Source: JBAXQQ01 sp037131695 (GTDB lineage Bacteria; Armatimonadota; Hebobacteria; CAIYQO01). Taken from it: a stretch of 17,178 nucleotides of DNA. The stretch is from assembly GCA_964638715.1 (NCBI GenBank), contig CAZWZF010000078.1, positions 1-17,178 on the forward strand, read 5' to 3'. The translations under genes and the position numbers were made by a program. Each line of letters opens with the position of its first letter. The stretch's first letter is position 1. Positions 8,701 through 17,123 of this stretch are shown in pieces. The notes beneath the pieces were generated by a model. It ran no database searches. It was not told the origin of the DNA and worked only from the letters and a program-made list of their open reading frames with translations.

Positions 8701-10744
8701 AACTGTGGTCTTTGGCAAAGGCAGCGGCATTCAGTGTTGCTTTCGCGTAGAAGCAGCCATCCCATCGTGTGGCTTCATAATATACCGACATTGGGTTATC
8801 CAGATCAACGACTATAGAAGCATAAGGTGTAGGACCATAAAAATCGCGCAGCCACTTCCCATCGGCAGTAAGTTTGATATAACGGCGCAGCGGGCTTTTT
8901 TCCAAGCACCATAAGTTCTGATCTGCATCGATTGCCAGCGCAGTGATATTGGAGAAAACCAGCGGGTCATATTTGGTCATGGGAAAAGTTCGTCCACCCA
9001 GAAGACCTATGGTCTTTATCAGTTTCCCGGCAGGTGAAAACTTCTTGATTTGCTGGCTGCTGCCAAGGTCAGAAACGTAGCAATTGCCAGCGGCATCTTT
9101 GACGACTGCCTGCGGAGCCGTCAAGTCGGTAATTGCATCGATGCTGCCGCCATTGACTACATCAAGGAGTTTTACTACTGTTCCGCAGCATACCAGCAGG
9201 TGAGTATTATCATTAGCGCAAATGCCGGAAGGCGCGGCAATTGTCAATGAGTTTTCCAATTTTCCAGTCTGGATATCGACAACACCTATGCGGTTTTCAG
9301 CTTTAACTGAAAAATAAAGTTTATGATTGACGACGGCAACACTGTCAATTACCACCTCTCCCAAAGAAACAGACTGGCTGGTACCCATGGGTGTCACGGC
9401 ACCAGTGGCGGAATTTTGCCGACGCAACACAGGATGTTTCCCGTCACTGTTTAAAATTACCAGGTAAATAGAAGAATCATCAGCGGTGACAGCGGCGCAT
9501 CCTGCGAAAACGCCCAGGCTGGTTGACCAAAGCATATCACCTTGAGTAGTAACCTTCCGACCAGCAGGCAAACCTTCTTCACCCGAGTTCATAAAATATA
9601 CCCCGCCGGCGTCAGCTGCAAGTGCAGTGGGACCAGCATGCACACCGCCATACGAACCTTTGCCGTCCGCGGTTACGTAAGGCGGGTGTCCGGAATTGCC
9701 GATTGCACCAACAAATTTCGTCTGCATATTAAAAGTGCCCATAGAATAACGATATACACCGGGAGGACACAACAAACCATTGCGGTCGCGACCATCCCAA
9801 TAGACTGTTACCGGACCGGCTGACATTGGAGTACATCTCACCAATTCGCGCACAATCCAGCCTTTCTGATTGATAATATTCAGGCTCATCGTACAAGCGC
9901 GTGATAACGTTAGTTGAATAGGTGTTCCCGGTGGACTAAATGGATTATCCGTAAATATAGGTCGTCCAATACGTGTTCCAGAATTTATATTGGTAAAGGT
10001 TGCCTGTGCCCATTGATCCGGGTACAATTTAGCTTCTGTGGGTAAATCCATCACGGCAGTAGGACCAGAACCGGTGCTGCACCACCAATAGCTGGCAATG
10101 TTAGTTGTACCGGCAGGATTGGCAAAAATTACCTGCACATCGCATTGGAAGGAGGCTTTATCCAATGCGGTCACTCTCAGTGCCGTCCAGGGAACTGCCA
10201 TTTCAGCAATATAACCACCTGTGACCGGACAGATTGCCGCACTGGCGTTGGAAATAATATGTACATCGTCCATGATTGCGGAACCCGCGGGTGAACGGTA
10301 AGTGTAAGTATTTTTCCCTGGCGATTGCGGACGGAGTAAAACCACAGTTGGTTTTCCGTTAACCCTGGCTAATAGTAGGCGCTGATTCACCCCGACACCA
10401 TTGATCGGTCCCAGGCAAATACCAACGGCATCTCCGCCTTTCATGAGTTCTTGAAATATTGTGGTATTATTTATGCCAAGGGTCGCACACTGGACTTCAT
10501 AAAGCAGGTACAGGTTTGCGGCATCATATCCAAGTCGTACCGAAGCACATGGATTGGTTTTGCCGGTAATAATATGCTTAGTGGTATTTCCAGCCCAATC
10601 ATCAACCTTTCCATCAATAACGGGTGGCACATCCATCTTGATAATTCGCAATGAAGAATCCCATGCATATCCCATAATAGAAGCATAAAATAAGCAAACT
10701 CCCAGAATTATTACGCGCCAAGATGCAGAAATAGACGTCAACAT
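5729..10744 (-). CDS. Giant secreted multidomain beta-propeller protein with CBM9-like and FlgD-like modules
   Basis: 1671 residues from the ATG at 10744, chosen because AAAGGAA (10751-10757) sits 6 nt away and the signal peptide (residues 1-~27, ending MGYA|WDSS) then starts cleanly; the ATG at 10765 adds seven residues. Apparent modules: CBM9-like sandwich (~30-240, VIDGKVDDW and LGYDAANLY); FlgD-type Ig-like segment (~285-335, VYWDGRDRNG...PPGVYRY); propeller region (~345-1010); an EF-hand-like loop DANDDGLVQQDE (775-786); a second CBM9-like stretch (~1043-1265); FN3-like (~1281-1363, ATDYHIYRG); a BACON-like strand-rich segment (~1378-1458); and a C-terminal domain (1515-1671) shared with both pilins. 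Probably an extracellular or surface polysaccharide-binding protein; no catalytic residues can be assigned. Monocistronic, with its own upstream region. Confidence 0.85.
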   Translation of the reverse strand: MLTSISASWRVIILGVCLFYASIMGYAWDSSLRIIKMDVPPVIDGKVDDWAGNTTKHIITGKTNPCASVRLGYDAANLYLLYEVQCATLGINNTTIFQELMKGGDAVGICLGPINGVGVNQRLLLARVNGKPTVVLLRPQSPGKNTYTYRSPAGSAIMDDVHIISNASAAICPVTGGYIAEMAVPWTALRVTALDKASFQCDVQVIFANPAGTTNIASYWWCSTGSGPTAVMDLPTEAKLYPDQWAQATFTNINSGTRIGRPIFTDNPFSPPGTPIQLTLSRACTMSLNIINQKGWIVRELVRCTPMSAGPVTVYWDGRDRNGLLCPPGVYRYSMGTFNMQTKFVGAIGNSGHPPYVTADGKGSYGGVHAGPTALAADAGGVYFMNSGEEGLPAGRKVTTQGDMLWSTSLGVFAGCAAVTADDSSIYLVILNSDGKHPVLRRQNSATGAVTPMGTSQSVSLGEVVIDSVAVVNHKLYFSVKAENRIGVVDIQTGKLENSLTIAAPSGICANDNTHLLVCCGTVVKLLDVVNGGSIDAITDLTAPQAVVKDAAGNCYVSDLGSSQQIKKFSPAGKLIKTIGLLGGRTFPMTKYDPLVFSNITALAIDADQNLWCLEKSPLRRYIKLTADGKWLRDFYGPTPYASIVVDLDNPMSVYYEATRWDGCFYAKATLNAAAFAKDHSSIDGCKVDAIYYMSQNGKDHTAKPDLMNGEGGPMADSAGYGRGIVFTGTNGKRYFWRPGGYRCGLWIWKTDRWQACAAIRSNTWQNNPYANWSDANDDGLVQQDEFETKNPPDNRWVWIDRDLSLYGLHGKWTPKSIDANGIPHYQDGVYTTYLPATVPTADSAYYLPSYCYDTFFAKGDDGSMYYTANCGIQQGRGFWDRCSENRILKVKDGQVQWMVGHHDAQHLQPGDTDMLMNMIGAVDGVLLASEVDSNAMAYTSDGLSLGYVCGIGGEGTAIGIENVAANLFVKDPATGKRLLFITNSEDIRVLEITGVFGNEITRSSGTVTLTSVVSHNTDAKGHQRIPYLSWPSLLGTWYETVDGYPWEWDANMSAATISRNNADIAEIRLRRDAGVLCVFADVLAPSPFFAEAKSTPAVIFGHSDGVEILLGSGSLNTKRTVPQPGDTRIFLTAVRQPDGKLIGKAYACKPASIPVPADAGMRKLDNNGSYEGDLYKDAIDFKNGLVEIPGADIAVVMRPDKQGYSLEAEIPLAILPELCSKTTVTFMRNENKSHSDIRWDFNANKPLKFNAAVYLGSETAPAQRYAWKEDYQTTLEPTDMNIAGWGMANDAITISWTSALGATDYHIYRGNQPDPASAKLLSNTSKTSPNYDYVDEGDWYYWLAAITADGEGQWYGPVKAANGFVNFASYEQITPYPAKPFEIPVRTGTGIAVNIASAAKTLTLDTQIPGLSVTTRKGQGAVWTVFITADKTFIPGSTAAVTLRSDTQELIVITVKGASLWTDAYRVRGVSQVTRSSINNVEIDSTKCADAAAGQPVTTLGLGGIGTIVETAVGKHGYIIPNWNNKGMVRKVCAPFTDTFTVNPFVNTGYSSPNFTIDKVTGTGTNAVVNGNYIGSKGTLTFRTGTDHGVHHLTILRTMRFSDGAAMRYTVHDPATDRTWLLAEAASSQGVTDRGAVQFDFISGVDVTVTQTEVFPDPYCLANFSAVFLD

Positions 10745-10817
10745 ATTCGTTTCCTTTATAACCATAAGAATTCGGTAACCATATCAATTGAAAAGGTGAT
10801 TCATGCGTTATATTACT

Positions 10818-10840
10818 ATTATTTCCCTACGGTATGTCAA
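10818..10840 (-). promoter_or_regulatory. Possible promoter for the giant secreted-protein gene
   Basis: On the minus strand, TTGACA (10835-10840) is perfect. At 17-nt spacing follows AGTAAT (10812-10817), a four-of-six -10 box, about 68-91 nt upstream of the start codon. The tandem 13-bp repeats found at the other two TTGACA promoters are absent here. Confidence 0.35.
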
Positions 10841-10990
10841 GCAGATTATCGACTATTACATGCGACCCGCGCTGGGGTAGATTTTTATATTTTTGACGAT
10901 GTTCTATAACTATTTGACTTCGCTGGAGTCATAATGAAACCACAATTTCACATTAACCCAAGAAAATTAATTACTTTTATTAAAAATTAT

Positions 10991-11242
10991 AAATTTACAG
11001 ATTCTTGCAAAACCTATTTTTTCAATTTTTTAAGTTGCAGGTTTGTAGTAGGCGAAAACCACCCCGACCTTCGGCCACCCCTCCTTGCCAAGGAGGGGAG
11101 TTTAAAACAAAGGTTTTGATTATTAAAGCAGCCATTATTTTATCAAGTAACTATCATAACTCCCCTCCTTGACAAGGAGGGGGTAGGGGGTGGTTTGGTT
11201 GATTATATATTTAGTATGGTTTTGCAAGAGCCTCTATAAATC
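10991..11242. mobile_element. MITE/REP-like inverted-repeat element
   Basis: Nested inverted repeats. Outer arms: TCTTGCAAAACC at 11003-11014 against GGTTTTGCAAGA at 11218-11229, with imperfect pairing reaching about 10991 and 11242. Inner arms: 11056-11103 against about 11157-11199, both built on AAACCACCCC and a small palindrome, CCCCTCCTT/AAGGAGGGG with a 3-nt loop (11078-11098 and 11162-11182). The C/G-rich palindromes stand out from AT-rich surroundings. This is the structure of a REP doublet or MITE that can fold into one long hairpin. It encodes nothing convincing and no target-site duplication was identified. Confidence 0.6.
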
Positions 11243-11446
11243 ATGACTTTTTTTGTTCGGATTTGATTGCTAACTGACTATGTCCCAATTGTTCTGTCGT
11301 CGGGATATTAAATAACCTTATACATCTATCATAAAATCACAATGAATTAGAATAGTTCCCCCACCCATTGCATCATCAGATATAATTTTTTGAATAATAA
11401 AGCTGTGCTATATTTAAAATCAGATTTGAATTTTATGATATTTTCC

Positions 11447-11946
11447 TTATCCTGTTGGTTTAAAATTAAGAAATTCTTGGGCAAGGATTGACAGGCTGTG
11501 ATTCTGGTCGGTTTCGACGTTGGCGCACCTGCTCATCCAGTGCGGTACGCAGCACCGGTATTTCCGTGTCACCAACGTATGGACGGCACATGACTTCCTG
11601 AAAATTATCCGGCGGGCAATTCGGCAGGGGAAAAACATATAGTCCGTTATCTTCAGCAACCTTCATCAGGTAATCGAATCGCTCAAAATATTTCTCCACC
11701 GGCTTACCATGGTGATAAAATAGCGTTGTTTTTACAAATGGCACCACGAAATTGCAGCCAAGCTGCGCCATGCGCGGAAAATCCTTCTCCATCCATGTCT
11801 TCGCCTCCGGCCACCATTCATCATTAAAATAAGGGCCGCCACAGGTACCGGGGTTTGCGCGCGAAATATACTGGTCCAAACGGAACCACCCGCTGCTGTC
11901 CATTCATAAATTGACCGTTAACTACTTTTAATTTTGGCAATGACAT
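11447..11946 (-). pseudogene. Frameshifted, truncated TIM-barrel glycoside hydrolase (GH5-like)
   Basis: Three frames must be joined. The true start is ATG at 11946 behind GGGAGA (11953-11958, 6-nt spacing), giving MSLPKLKVVNGQFMNGQQ; this frame stops at 11824. Reading resumes in another frame (11903-11466) as WFRLDQYISRANPG, then MEKDFPRMAQLGCNFVVPF and FDYLMKVAEDNGLYVFPLP, the helix/strand alternation of the first barrel repeats of a GH5-like (GH-A type) hydrolase. Near 11525-11535 the frame again looks displaced: NVETDQNHSLSILAQEF reads better in the frame ending at 11447. Only about 160 residues remain, against 350-600 usual for such enzymes, and no catalytic glutamate is present. The gene lies 52 bp behind the 377-residue hydrolase and was probably the third gene of that operon. 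Sequencing error could explain the frameshifts but not the missing C-terminal half. Confidence 0.65.
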
Positions 11947-11998
11947 TTGGTGTCTCCCATAGTTTATCTGGTTATTTTTAATATGCAAAAGGTGAAAG

Positions 11999-13132
11999 TT
12001 ACATTTTATTTATAAAATAATCACCATCGCCACTGTTAATTGTATGTGACAATAAAGATTTCCCGGTGGCGGCGCTGGTGTGTAGGGTGGGGAAAGTAAC
12101 GGTTACAGCCGGATTGCCAAAAGGATTGTAAATCACTACACCATTGGCAAATTCACGCCGATAACTGCCATCGTTGCATTTGCTTCTTGGCGATAGCGGT
12201 TTCCCCAAACTTTTATTCCAAAATGGATACCAGTTGTGAAGATGATCCGGCGTAGGCAGCGGGTTCGGGTCAGAAAAAAGACAGTATCCATCTGATAATG
12301 TGAGCACCATTGTGGTGGTGGCACGCATCAGGTTAAGGTCATCACGTGATTGATGGTACCAGGTTTCCAGGCAATTAATACGGGGAGTACGAAGATTTGT
12401 TTCTGCCCAGATGAGAGTCGTCGCGATACGCTGCCAATCTTCTGCTGTATTGCTGCGATAACATTCCATAAAATAGCCATTGATATACGGTGCAGTGTGG
12501 GGTGTGGTGCGGTCATTTGCGTTTGCTAATATTAATGCTTTATCGCCGATACTTTCGCGGATTTCTTTAATTAAAGCCAAGCGATCATCATCATCCTGCC
12601 ACCAATCCAGCATGATACCATCTACCACACCGCTTTGCATTGCTGCTTTACATTGGACAGCCAGATGCTTGCGAAAGTCTGGATTGGCGAAATCAAGTTG
12701 CAGATATCCACCCTCTTCCCAACCGTAAACAGGCTTGCCATTTTTATCGCGTTTCCACCAGGGATGATTTTTGGGTAAAAAGTCAGAACTGGCATCGCGG
12801 TAACGAATCTCCAGCAGCATCAATATATTTGGATTACATTTAAGTATTTTTTTACGTTGCAAAATTGCCTGTTTAACTGATTTTTTAGTGAATCCTTCTG
12901 CTAAACCCGATGGTGTTTTATCCCATTGCAATTTAAAGAAATCCGTCCCGTGAAACACCAAATCATGCCGCGTTAATGTCGTCAACGCGTCTTCATGTTT
13001 CATGTTATCGGCAGGATTCCACGCCTGAAAAACAGATGGAAAATCTCGTCCGGTAATGCGGTATTCTACTGAAAGATCTGCAGCCTGGCATATTACAGAT
13101 AAGATACATATTAAAATGAAAACAATATACAT
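11999..13132 (-). CDS. Secreted putative TIM-barrel glycoside hydrolase
   Basis: 377 residues. The N-terminus (MYIVFILICILSVICQA|AD) is a signal peptide. The body alternates helices and strands like a TIM barrel: VDGIMLDWWQDDDD (170-183, D171 and D176), LILANAND (200-207), YINGYFMECY (216-225, E223) and RINCLETWYH (251-260, E256). The acidic residues at these strand ends are plausible catalytic groups. The C-terminal ~60 residues look like a small beta-sandwich (EFANGVVIYNPFGNPAVTV). It resembles hypothetical glycoside hydrolase families such as GHL15, from memory only and with low certainty. It starts 27 bp after the stop of the 1275-residue gene (13160) and so is probably translated from the same transcript; the ribosome site is weak (TGGA about 11 nt away). 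Substrate unknown. Confidence 0.75.
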   Translation of the reverse strand: MYIVFILICILSVICQAADLSVEYRITGRDFPSVFQAWNPADNMKHEDALTTLTRHDLVFHGTDFFKLQWDKTPSGLAEGFTKKSVKQAILQRKKILKCNPNILMLLEIRYRDASSDFLPKNHPWWKRDKNGKPVYGWEEGGYLQLDFANPDFRKHLAVQCKAAMQSGVVDGIMLDWWQDDDDRLALIKEIRESIGDKALILANANDRTTPHTAPYINGYFMECYRSNTAEDWQRIATTLIWAETNLRTPRINCLETWYHQSRDDLNLMRATTTMVLTLSDGYCLFSDPNPLPTPDHLHNWYPFWNKSLGKPLSPRSKCNDGSYRREFANGVVIYNPFGNPAVTVTFPTLHTSAATGKSLLSHTINSGDGDYFINKM

Positions 13133-13159
13133 TTATAAAATTCCATATTGAGTTATTAG

Positions 13160-16100
13160 CTACTCTATCACCGCTGTCGCTAAACCATCATCCCGACTGA
13201 ATGCTCCGTAGCCGGTGGGCCAGCCGATAGGGGCAAACAGGTCGCCGCCCACCACATCATTGTCATTTATACAGATGCCCAACAGGAAGGTTTTACCTGA
13301 TTTGAATGATACGTCATAGTTGGCAGGCAGTCCGGCAAGAGCGGCTTTACCCAACTTCATTTCGATGACCATTACTTTGCATTTGCTCAGGTCGGCACCT
13401 GTGGCGCCTTCCAGCAGTTTGCGTTCCGGTACATCGATGGCATTATCCAGTATTTTTATGTTGCGTGGTGCTTCTTCCGGTGCCAGCAGGCGGCTTTCGC
13501 CAAAGAAGCGGTCACGCAGGATAATATCATTTTTCCAGTCTAATCGAGTAACATTGTATTTCCATCCCGACCAGAAAGTGCCGATATTGAACTCAATGCC
13601 GTCTTGCTGGTAGTGTCGTCCCGACTCTGACTGGTGAAATGTAAGGGCGTTGTCAAACTTGATAACCTGTACAAACAGCGCGTCATCGACATAACCAAGG
13701 CGTATTACCGCGCTGTTGTCGGTGGGGTCGTCGGCGCTCATTACAATGGGAGTTATTCCCAGGGTGCGCCATTTTGCCATATCGCCATCAATTGGCAAAG
13801 CGGCGGCTATTTTATGGATAGTTACACGCGGTGCCGGTGGTACCGGGCAGATTGCCAGCGGAACTGCTGGTTCTGCCTGCAATGCCGCGGCTTTCTCTGT
13901 TGATATAGTGACTGGCAGCGATTGATGAATTAATTTGTCGTATCCGGTCAGTGCCATCCAGTGATAACTCTGTTCAGCATAGTCGCCCACTATCAGGTAG
14001 GGTTTGCCGTCGTTTCCCGTAAAACCTTCTACCTGGCGATGGTTGTCCAGCCACATTCCGTGCCAGCCAAAGGCGCGGGGAGTGCCGATAACGCCGGTTC
14101 CCAGCCCGTCAGCATCCATGGTCTCAAATTCACATATCTGCCCGCGTCCGGCGACGGTGATTCCATTGATGTTGGTTATGCCGTGAAGACCCAGCTTTAA
14201 CCCGAATGGGTTCATTGGCGAGAACCAGCGCAACTGACCTTTATTGTCAAAACCAGCCATACTGGTGCCATTGGAATGTTCAGTCGCCGGGTCTGGTCCC
14301 GGTCCACTGGCGGTGCGAATGCATGAAACATAACCACCGTCAGGCATCATGAACAAATCGTTGCCGCTGGAGACGCTCTCTTTATATTTAAAGTCATACG
14401 GTGAAATATAATTTGGTGTTCCTTCTACCTGTCCACCCATATTTTTACGATTAGCAAAGTCGTATTTCGGTATACCGGCAGCGTCTAACCCGGTCATAGG
14501 TACATACATCATGCCATTGCCGATAATCAATGCCAGGCTGCCGTCGCGACGGGTGTCGGTGTTAAACATCATATTAAAGATATTCCCCTGGATGCGTTTG
14601 CCATCGTTTTCCAGGACTGGATCGATAGGGTCGGTATCTTTAATGATGCCATCCCCATCAGTATCACGTTGGGCATACATGCCATTATTATCGCAGCCAT
14701 AGCGCACCAGTGCGCGACCCAGGCCGCTGGGTTCCATACCCGCAATGACCAGGAAAATACCTTTATCCTTCACATTCTGCTGGAATATGCCAAAGTTTTT
14801 TCCACCGGTGCTGAAGTAGAAAATAGGCGACATTTCCATGGTGTAGCGCCAGCGAGTGCCCGGTTCCCAACTGTTATTTTTCGCATCAATGGTGATGTCG
14901 TAACCGCCGTTAATGTTAAAGAAATGCGCGCGGTCATCACCTGCGAACCAGCCATAGGCGATACCCTGTCCCCACATACCCATGTGAAGTTTTTTTGCAC
15001 TACCGTCAGCGGCGAACAGGCATGTGCGCGGTGGGTCGGCAACAGCGATTTCGCCGCTTGCGCTCATGGCGATGGCGCGGGGATCCCAGAAACGATCATC
15101 TTGAATCTTGCCATATCCATCATCGCCGGTGCCAATGGTAAAGAGCGGTTTCAGTTTGGCGGGATCGCTGCTGTCGAAAACGTGAATTTTGCGGGTTATG
15201 GTTGAATATGCTGCCAGTCGGCCATTATTGGCGGCAAGTAGTGTCGGGGTGTCAACTATCGCGGAGCGTTGTTTTACAGTTCCGGCGGCATCAATCGCCA
15301 CTATTTCTTTACCACATATTGTCCACAACAGGCCGGTTTTCGTATCGACGGCGGGTTGGGTAACTCCGGGCAAATCCACGCTGCCGGTAATATTCAGGTC
15401 GTCGCCAGTCAAAATAAGCAGCTTGTTTGCGGTGGTATCGGCGAGATACAGGCTGTTGTTGTACCACGCGATACCATTAACGCTTTTTATTCCTTCGCGG
15501 TATTTATGGGTAGAACTGCCATCGCTGAAGTCGGTTTTACCGCCGGTGGCAGCATCAAGTCGCAACAGATTAGCGGGACGGCGCATTACCAGCAGGCGGC
15601 CTTTATTATCAACCGTCATTCCTGCCACGTCGCCGCCGCCGGAATAAGACCAGGTAAATTTGCTCATGGCGGCATCATAAGCGCGCACATGCTGACCGCT
15701 TTCAAAACCATCCTGTCCTACGATAAGTTTGCCTGTTGCATCAAAAGCTACGCTGAAAACACTCAGAGAAGCACGTTTTTTTACGCTGCCCAGTGAAGTG
15801 GTACTCATTTGCAAATCGCCATTGCCGGCGGCAGCCACATAATCAAAATTCAGTTTTGCTTCGGTTAGTTTAAGCTGGTAGTCGCCTGCCGGAATAACCC
15901 GTCCCTGCCAGTCGCGGGAAGGCAGCCAGTATTCGTATTTACCTTTTGCTAACGGCAGGTTTTGGAATAAATATCGCATATTGCGGTCGTCTTTGGTGAA
16001 TAAACCTGCGCTGGTGACGCCGACGCCGGACTTAACATTAAATGTGCCGTCTGCTTTGCGGGGTGCGGTGAAGGATGCTTCATACGCGCCCAGGTCAATA

Positions 16101-16987
16101 CCGCCGGAACGTTTACTGCCGTCGATGTCAGTCAATGGCGCCTTTACCTTGTTGAGTTCTTCAATTCCCCAGTCAGATGAGGTTGCGCGGATGGGTGCCC
16201 ACGTAAGGGGAGAAATAGGGCGAAAATCGCCATTGATGGAATCCTTGAATTTAAAATCGATAGTCAATGAATGGGCGTCAAAACCAGAAAGGGTGGCCCA
16301 GGCTTCTACTTTTTTGCGTGTTGCTTCACCGTCAGTCTGCCCGACAAAATTAGCGATATACAGGTTATGGTCAATAGCGCATCCCGGGTTGTCGCCATTA
16401 ACGGAAATACCGGTGGCTGCGAAGACGAAGATATTATTAAATACGGTAACTTTTGTGCTGTTTCCAACCCGAATAGCGCTGCTGCCGGTATTTGCCACCG
16501 TTGCATTAGTCAGTGATGATGAAATGCAGCGAGTAAAGTTTACCCCGGAGTAACAATCGGCAATAATAAGATTGCTGGCTTTGCACTCTGTTGCGTTCCG
16601 CGCCAGCAAACCGCTGCCGCAGTAGCGTATATATACCCTTTCAATGCAGGTGTTGATGACATCTTCTACCCATACACCAGCCTGCGCGGCTTTTGTAATG
16701 GTGACATCGCTGAGATTGGCAGAATTACCCAGTTTAACGCCAAAATCTTTCCCGGTAGCGTCGATAAATGTCTTGTCATACCCGGCACCTTTCAGTGTCA
16801 CGCCAGTCGGCACATTAATCTCACCCATAGAGAATGTTCCGGCAGGCAAGGTAACAATAGACCCCGCCTTGGCACCAGAAATCTGTTTCACCAAGCTGGC
16901 TCCCTCCCCGGCACCCCGGGCAGTAAACCCAAAACAAATAATCGCTGATAAAGCGAAAAGAAAACTGGCAAGATTCTTTTTGTGCAT
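13160..16987 (-). CDS. Secreted beta-helix / beta-propeller / CBM9-like protein
   Basis: 1275 residues. Start at 16987 with AAAGGGG (16994-17000) at 6-nt spacing. Signal peptide 1-26 (ending TARGA). Residues ~27-303 form a right-handed parallel beta-helix of the pectate-lyase type, with short strands ending at GGIDLGAYE, a usual closing motif of such helices. ~310-375 is a FlgD-like segment (YWLPSRDWQGRVIPAGDYQL). ~390-1020 is a propeller region containing an acidic calcium-type loop DTDGDGIIKDTD (775-786) and LDAAGIPKYDF (834-844). ~1055-1275 is CBM9-like (LPIDGDMAKW, LGYVDDALFVQV, QQDGIEFNIG). The helix could be a polysaccharide lyase or an adhesin; no catalytic set can be named. It lacks the C-terminal domain of the pilins. 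First gene of a likely operon with the 377-residue hydrolase and the pseudogene. Confidence 0.85.
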   Translation of the reverse strand: MHKKNLASFLFALSAIICFGFTARGAGEGASLVKQISGAKAGSIVTLPAGTFSMGEINVPTGVTLKGAGYDKTFIDATGKDFGVKLGNSANLSDVTITKAAQAGVWVEDVINTCIERVYIRYCGSGLLARNATECKASNLIIADCYSGVNFTRCISSSLTNATVANTGSSAIRVGNSTKVTVFNNIFVFAATGISVNGDNPGCAIDHNLYIANFVGQTDGEATRKKVEAWATLSGFDAHSLTIDFKFKDSINGDFRPISPLTWAPIRATSSDWGIEELNKVKAPLTDIDGSKRSGGIDLGAYEASFTAPRKADGTFNVKSGVGVTSAGLFTKDDRNMRYLFQNLPLAKGKYEYWLPSRDWQGRVIPAGDYQLKLTEAKLNFDYVAAAGNGDLQMSTTSLGSVKKRASLSVFSVAFDATGKLIVGQDGFESGQHVRAYDAAMSKFTWSYSGGGDVAGMTVDNKGRLLVMRRPANLLRLDAATGGKTDFSDGSSTHKYREGIKSVNGIAWYNNSLYLADTTANKLLILTGDDLNITGSVDLPGVTQPAVDTKTGLLWTICGKEIVAIDAAGTVKQRSAIVDTPTLLAANNGRLAAYSTITRKIHVFDSSDPAKLKPLFTIGTGDDGYGKIQDDRFWDPRAIAMSASGEIAVADPPRTCLFAADGSAKKLHMGMWGQGIAYGWFAGDDRAHFFNINGGYDITIDAKNNSWEPGTRWRYTMEMSPIFYFSTGGKNFGIFQQNVKDKGIFLVIAGMEPSGLGRALVRYGCDNNGMYAQRDTDGDGIIKDTDPIDPVLENDGKRIQGNIFNMMFNTDTRRDGSLALIIGNGMMYVPMTGLDAAGIPKYDFANRKNMGGQVEGTPNYISPYDFKYKESVSSGNDLFMMPDGGYVSCIRTASGPGPDPATEHSNGTSMAGFDNKGQLRWFSPMNPFGLKLGLHGITNINGITVAGRGQICEFETMDADGLGTGVIGTPRAFGWHGMWLDNHRQVEGFTGNDGKPYLIVGDYAEQSYHWMALTGYDKLIHQSLPVTISTEKAAALQAEPAVPLAICPVPPAPRVTIHKIAAALPIDGDMAKWRTLGITPIVMSADDPTDNSAVIRLGYVDDALFVQVIKFDNALTFHQSESGRHYQQDGIEFNIGTFWSGWKYNVTRLDWKNDIILRDRFFGESRLLAPEEAPRNIKILDNAIDVPERKLLEGATGADLSKCKVMVIEMKLGKAALAGLPANYDVSFKSGKTFLLGICINDNDVVGGDLFAPIGWPTGYGAFSRDDGLATAVIE

Positions 16988-17022
16988 GATGCACCCCTTT
17001 AACTGTTACACTTTAAATTCTG

Positions 17023-17059
17023 TGTTACCAGAGTATGTTATTAGAGTGTAAAATGTCAA
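17023..17059 (-). promoter_or_regulatory. Promoter with tandem 13-bp repeats upstream of the 1275-residue gene
   Basis: Plus-strand TGTTACCAGAGTA (17023-17035) is followed by TGTTATTAGAGTG (17036-17048), then TGTCAA (17054-17059), which is TTGACA on the minus strand. Order, spacing and distance to the start codon (35 nt) match the promoter of the amidohydrolase gene (36 nt). The -10 box is poorly defined (TACTCT at 18-nt spacing) and overlaps the repeats, as expected for a regulated promoter. The binding protein is not in the window. Confidence 0.6.
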
Positions 17060-17123
17060 CAGAGTTTTGTGTGATTTAGTTTAATTTAAAATTTGACAAG
17101 AATCTAAAAAATTATAACCATTA

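Larger units (their letters stand above)
10766..11446. other. Non-coding stretch between giant gene and GH pseudogene
   Basis: About 680 bp. It holds the possible promoter at 10812-10840, the inverted-repeat element (10991-11242) and, at 11243-11446, AT-rich sequence without a convincing gene. One 31-codon minus-strand stretch (about 11322-11417, DDAMGGGTILI) looks faintly like the end of a beta-sandwich domain and might be the far remnant of the neighbouring pseudogene. Confidence 0.5.

Noticed and set aside
10934..11119. 61-codon plus-strand frame
   Set aside because: Runs through AT-rich sequence into the inverted-repeat element; no plausible protein features.
13081..13132. Possible lipoprotein signal in the 377-residue hydrolase (cysteine at residue 15)
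   Set aside because: The residue before the cysteine is isoleucine (SVIC), not G/A/S as a lipobox needs; an ordinary signal peptide ending CQA fits better.
14669..15205. 178-codon open frame on the plus strand
   Set aside because: Lies wholly antisense to the 1275-residue gene, whose domains are recognisable; the translation shows no coherent domain and there is no ribosome site. Treated as a shadow.
15981..16553. 190-codon open frame on the plus strand
   Set aside because: Antisense to the beta-helix part of the 1275-residue gene; low-complexity composition typical of a shadow frame.
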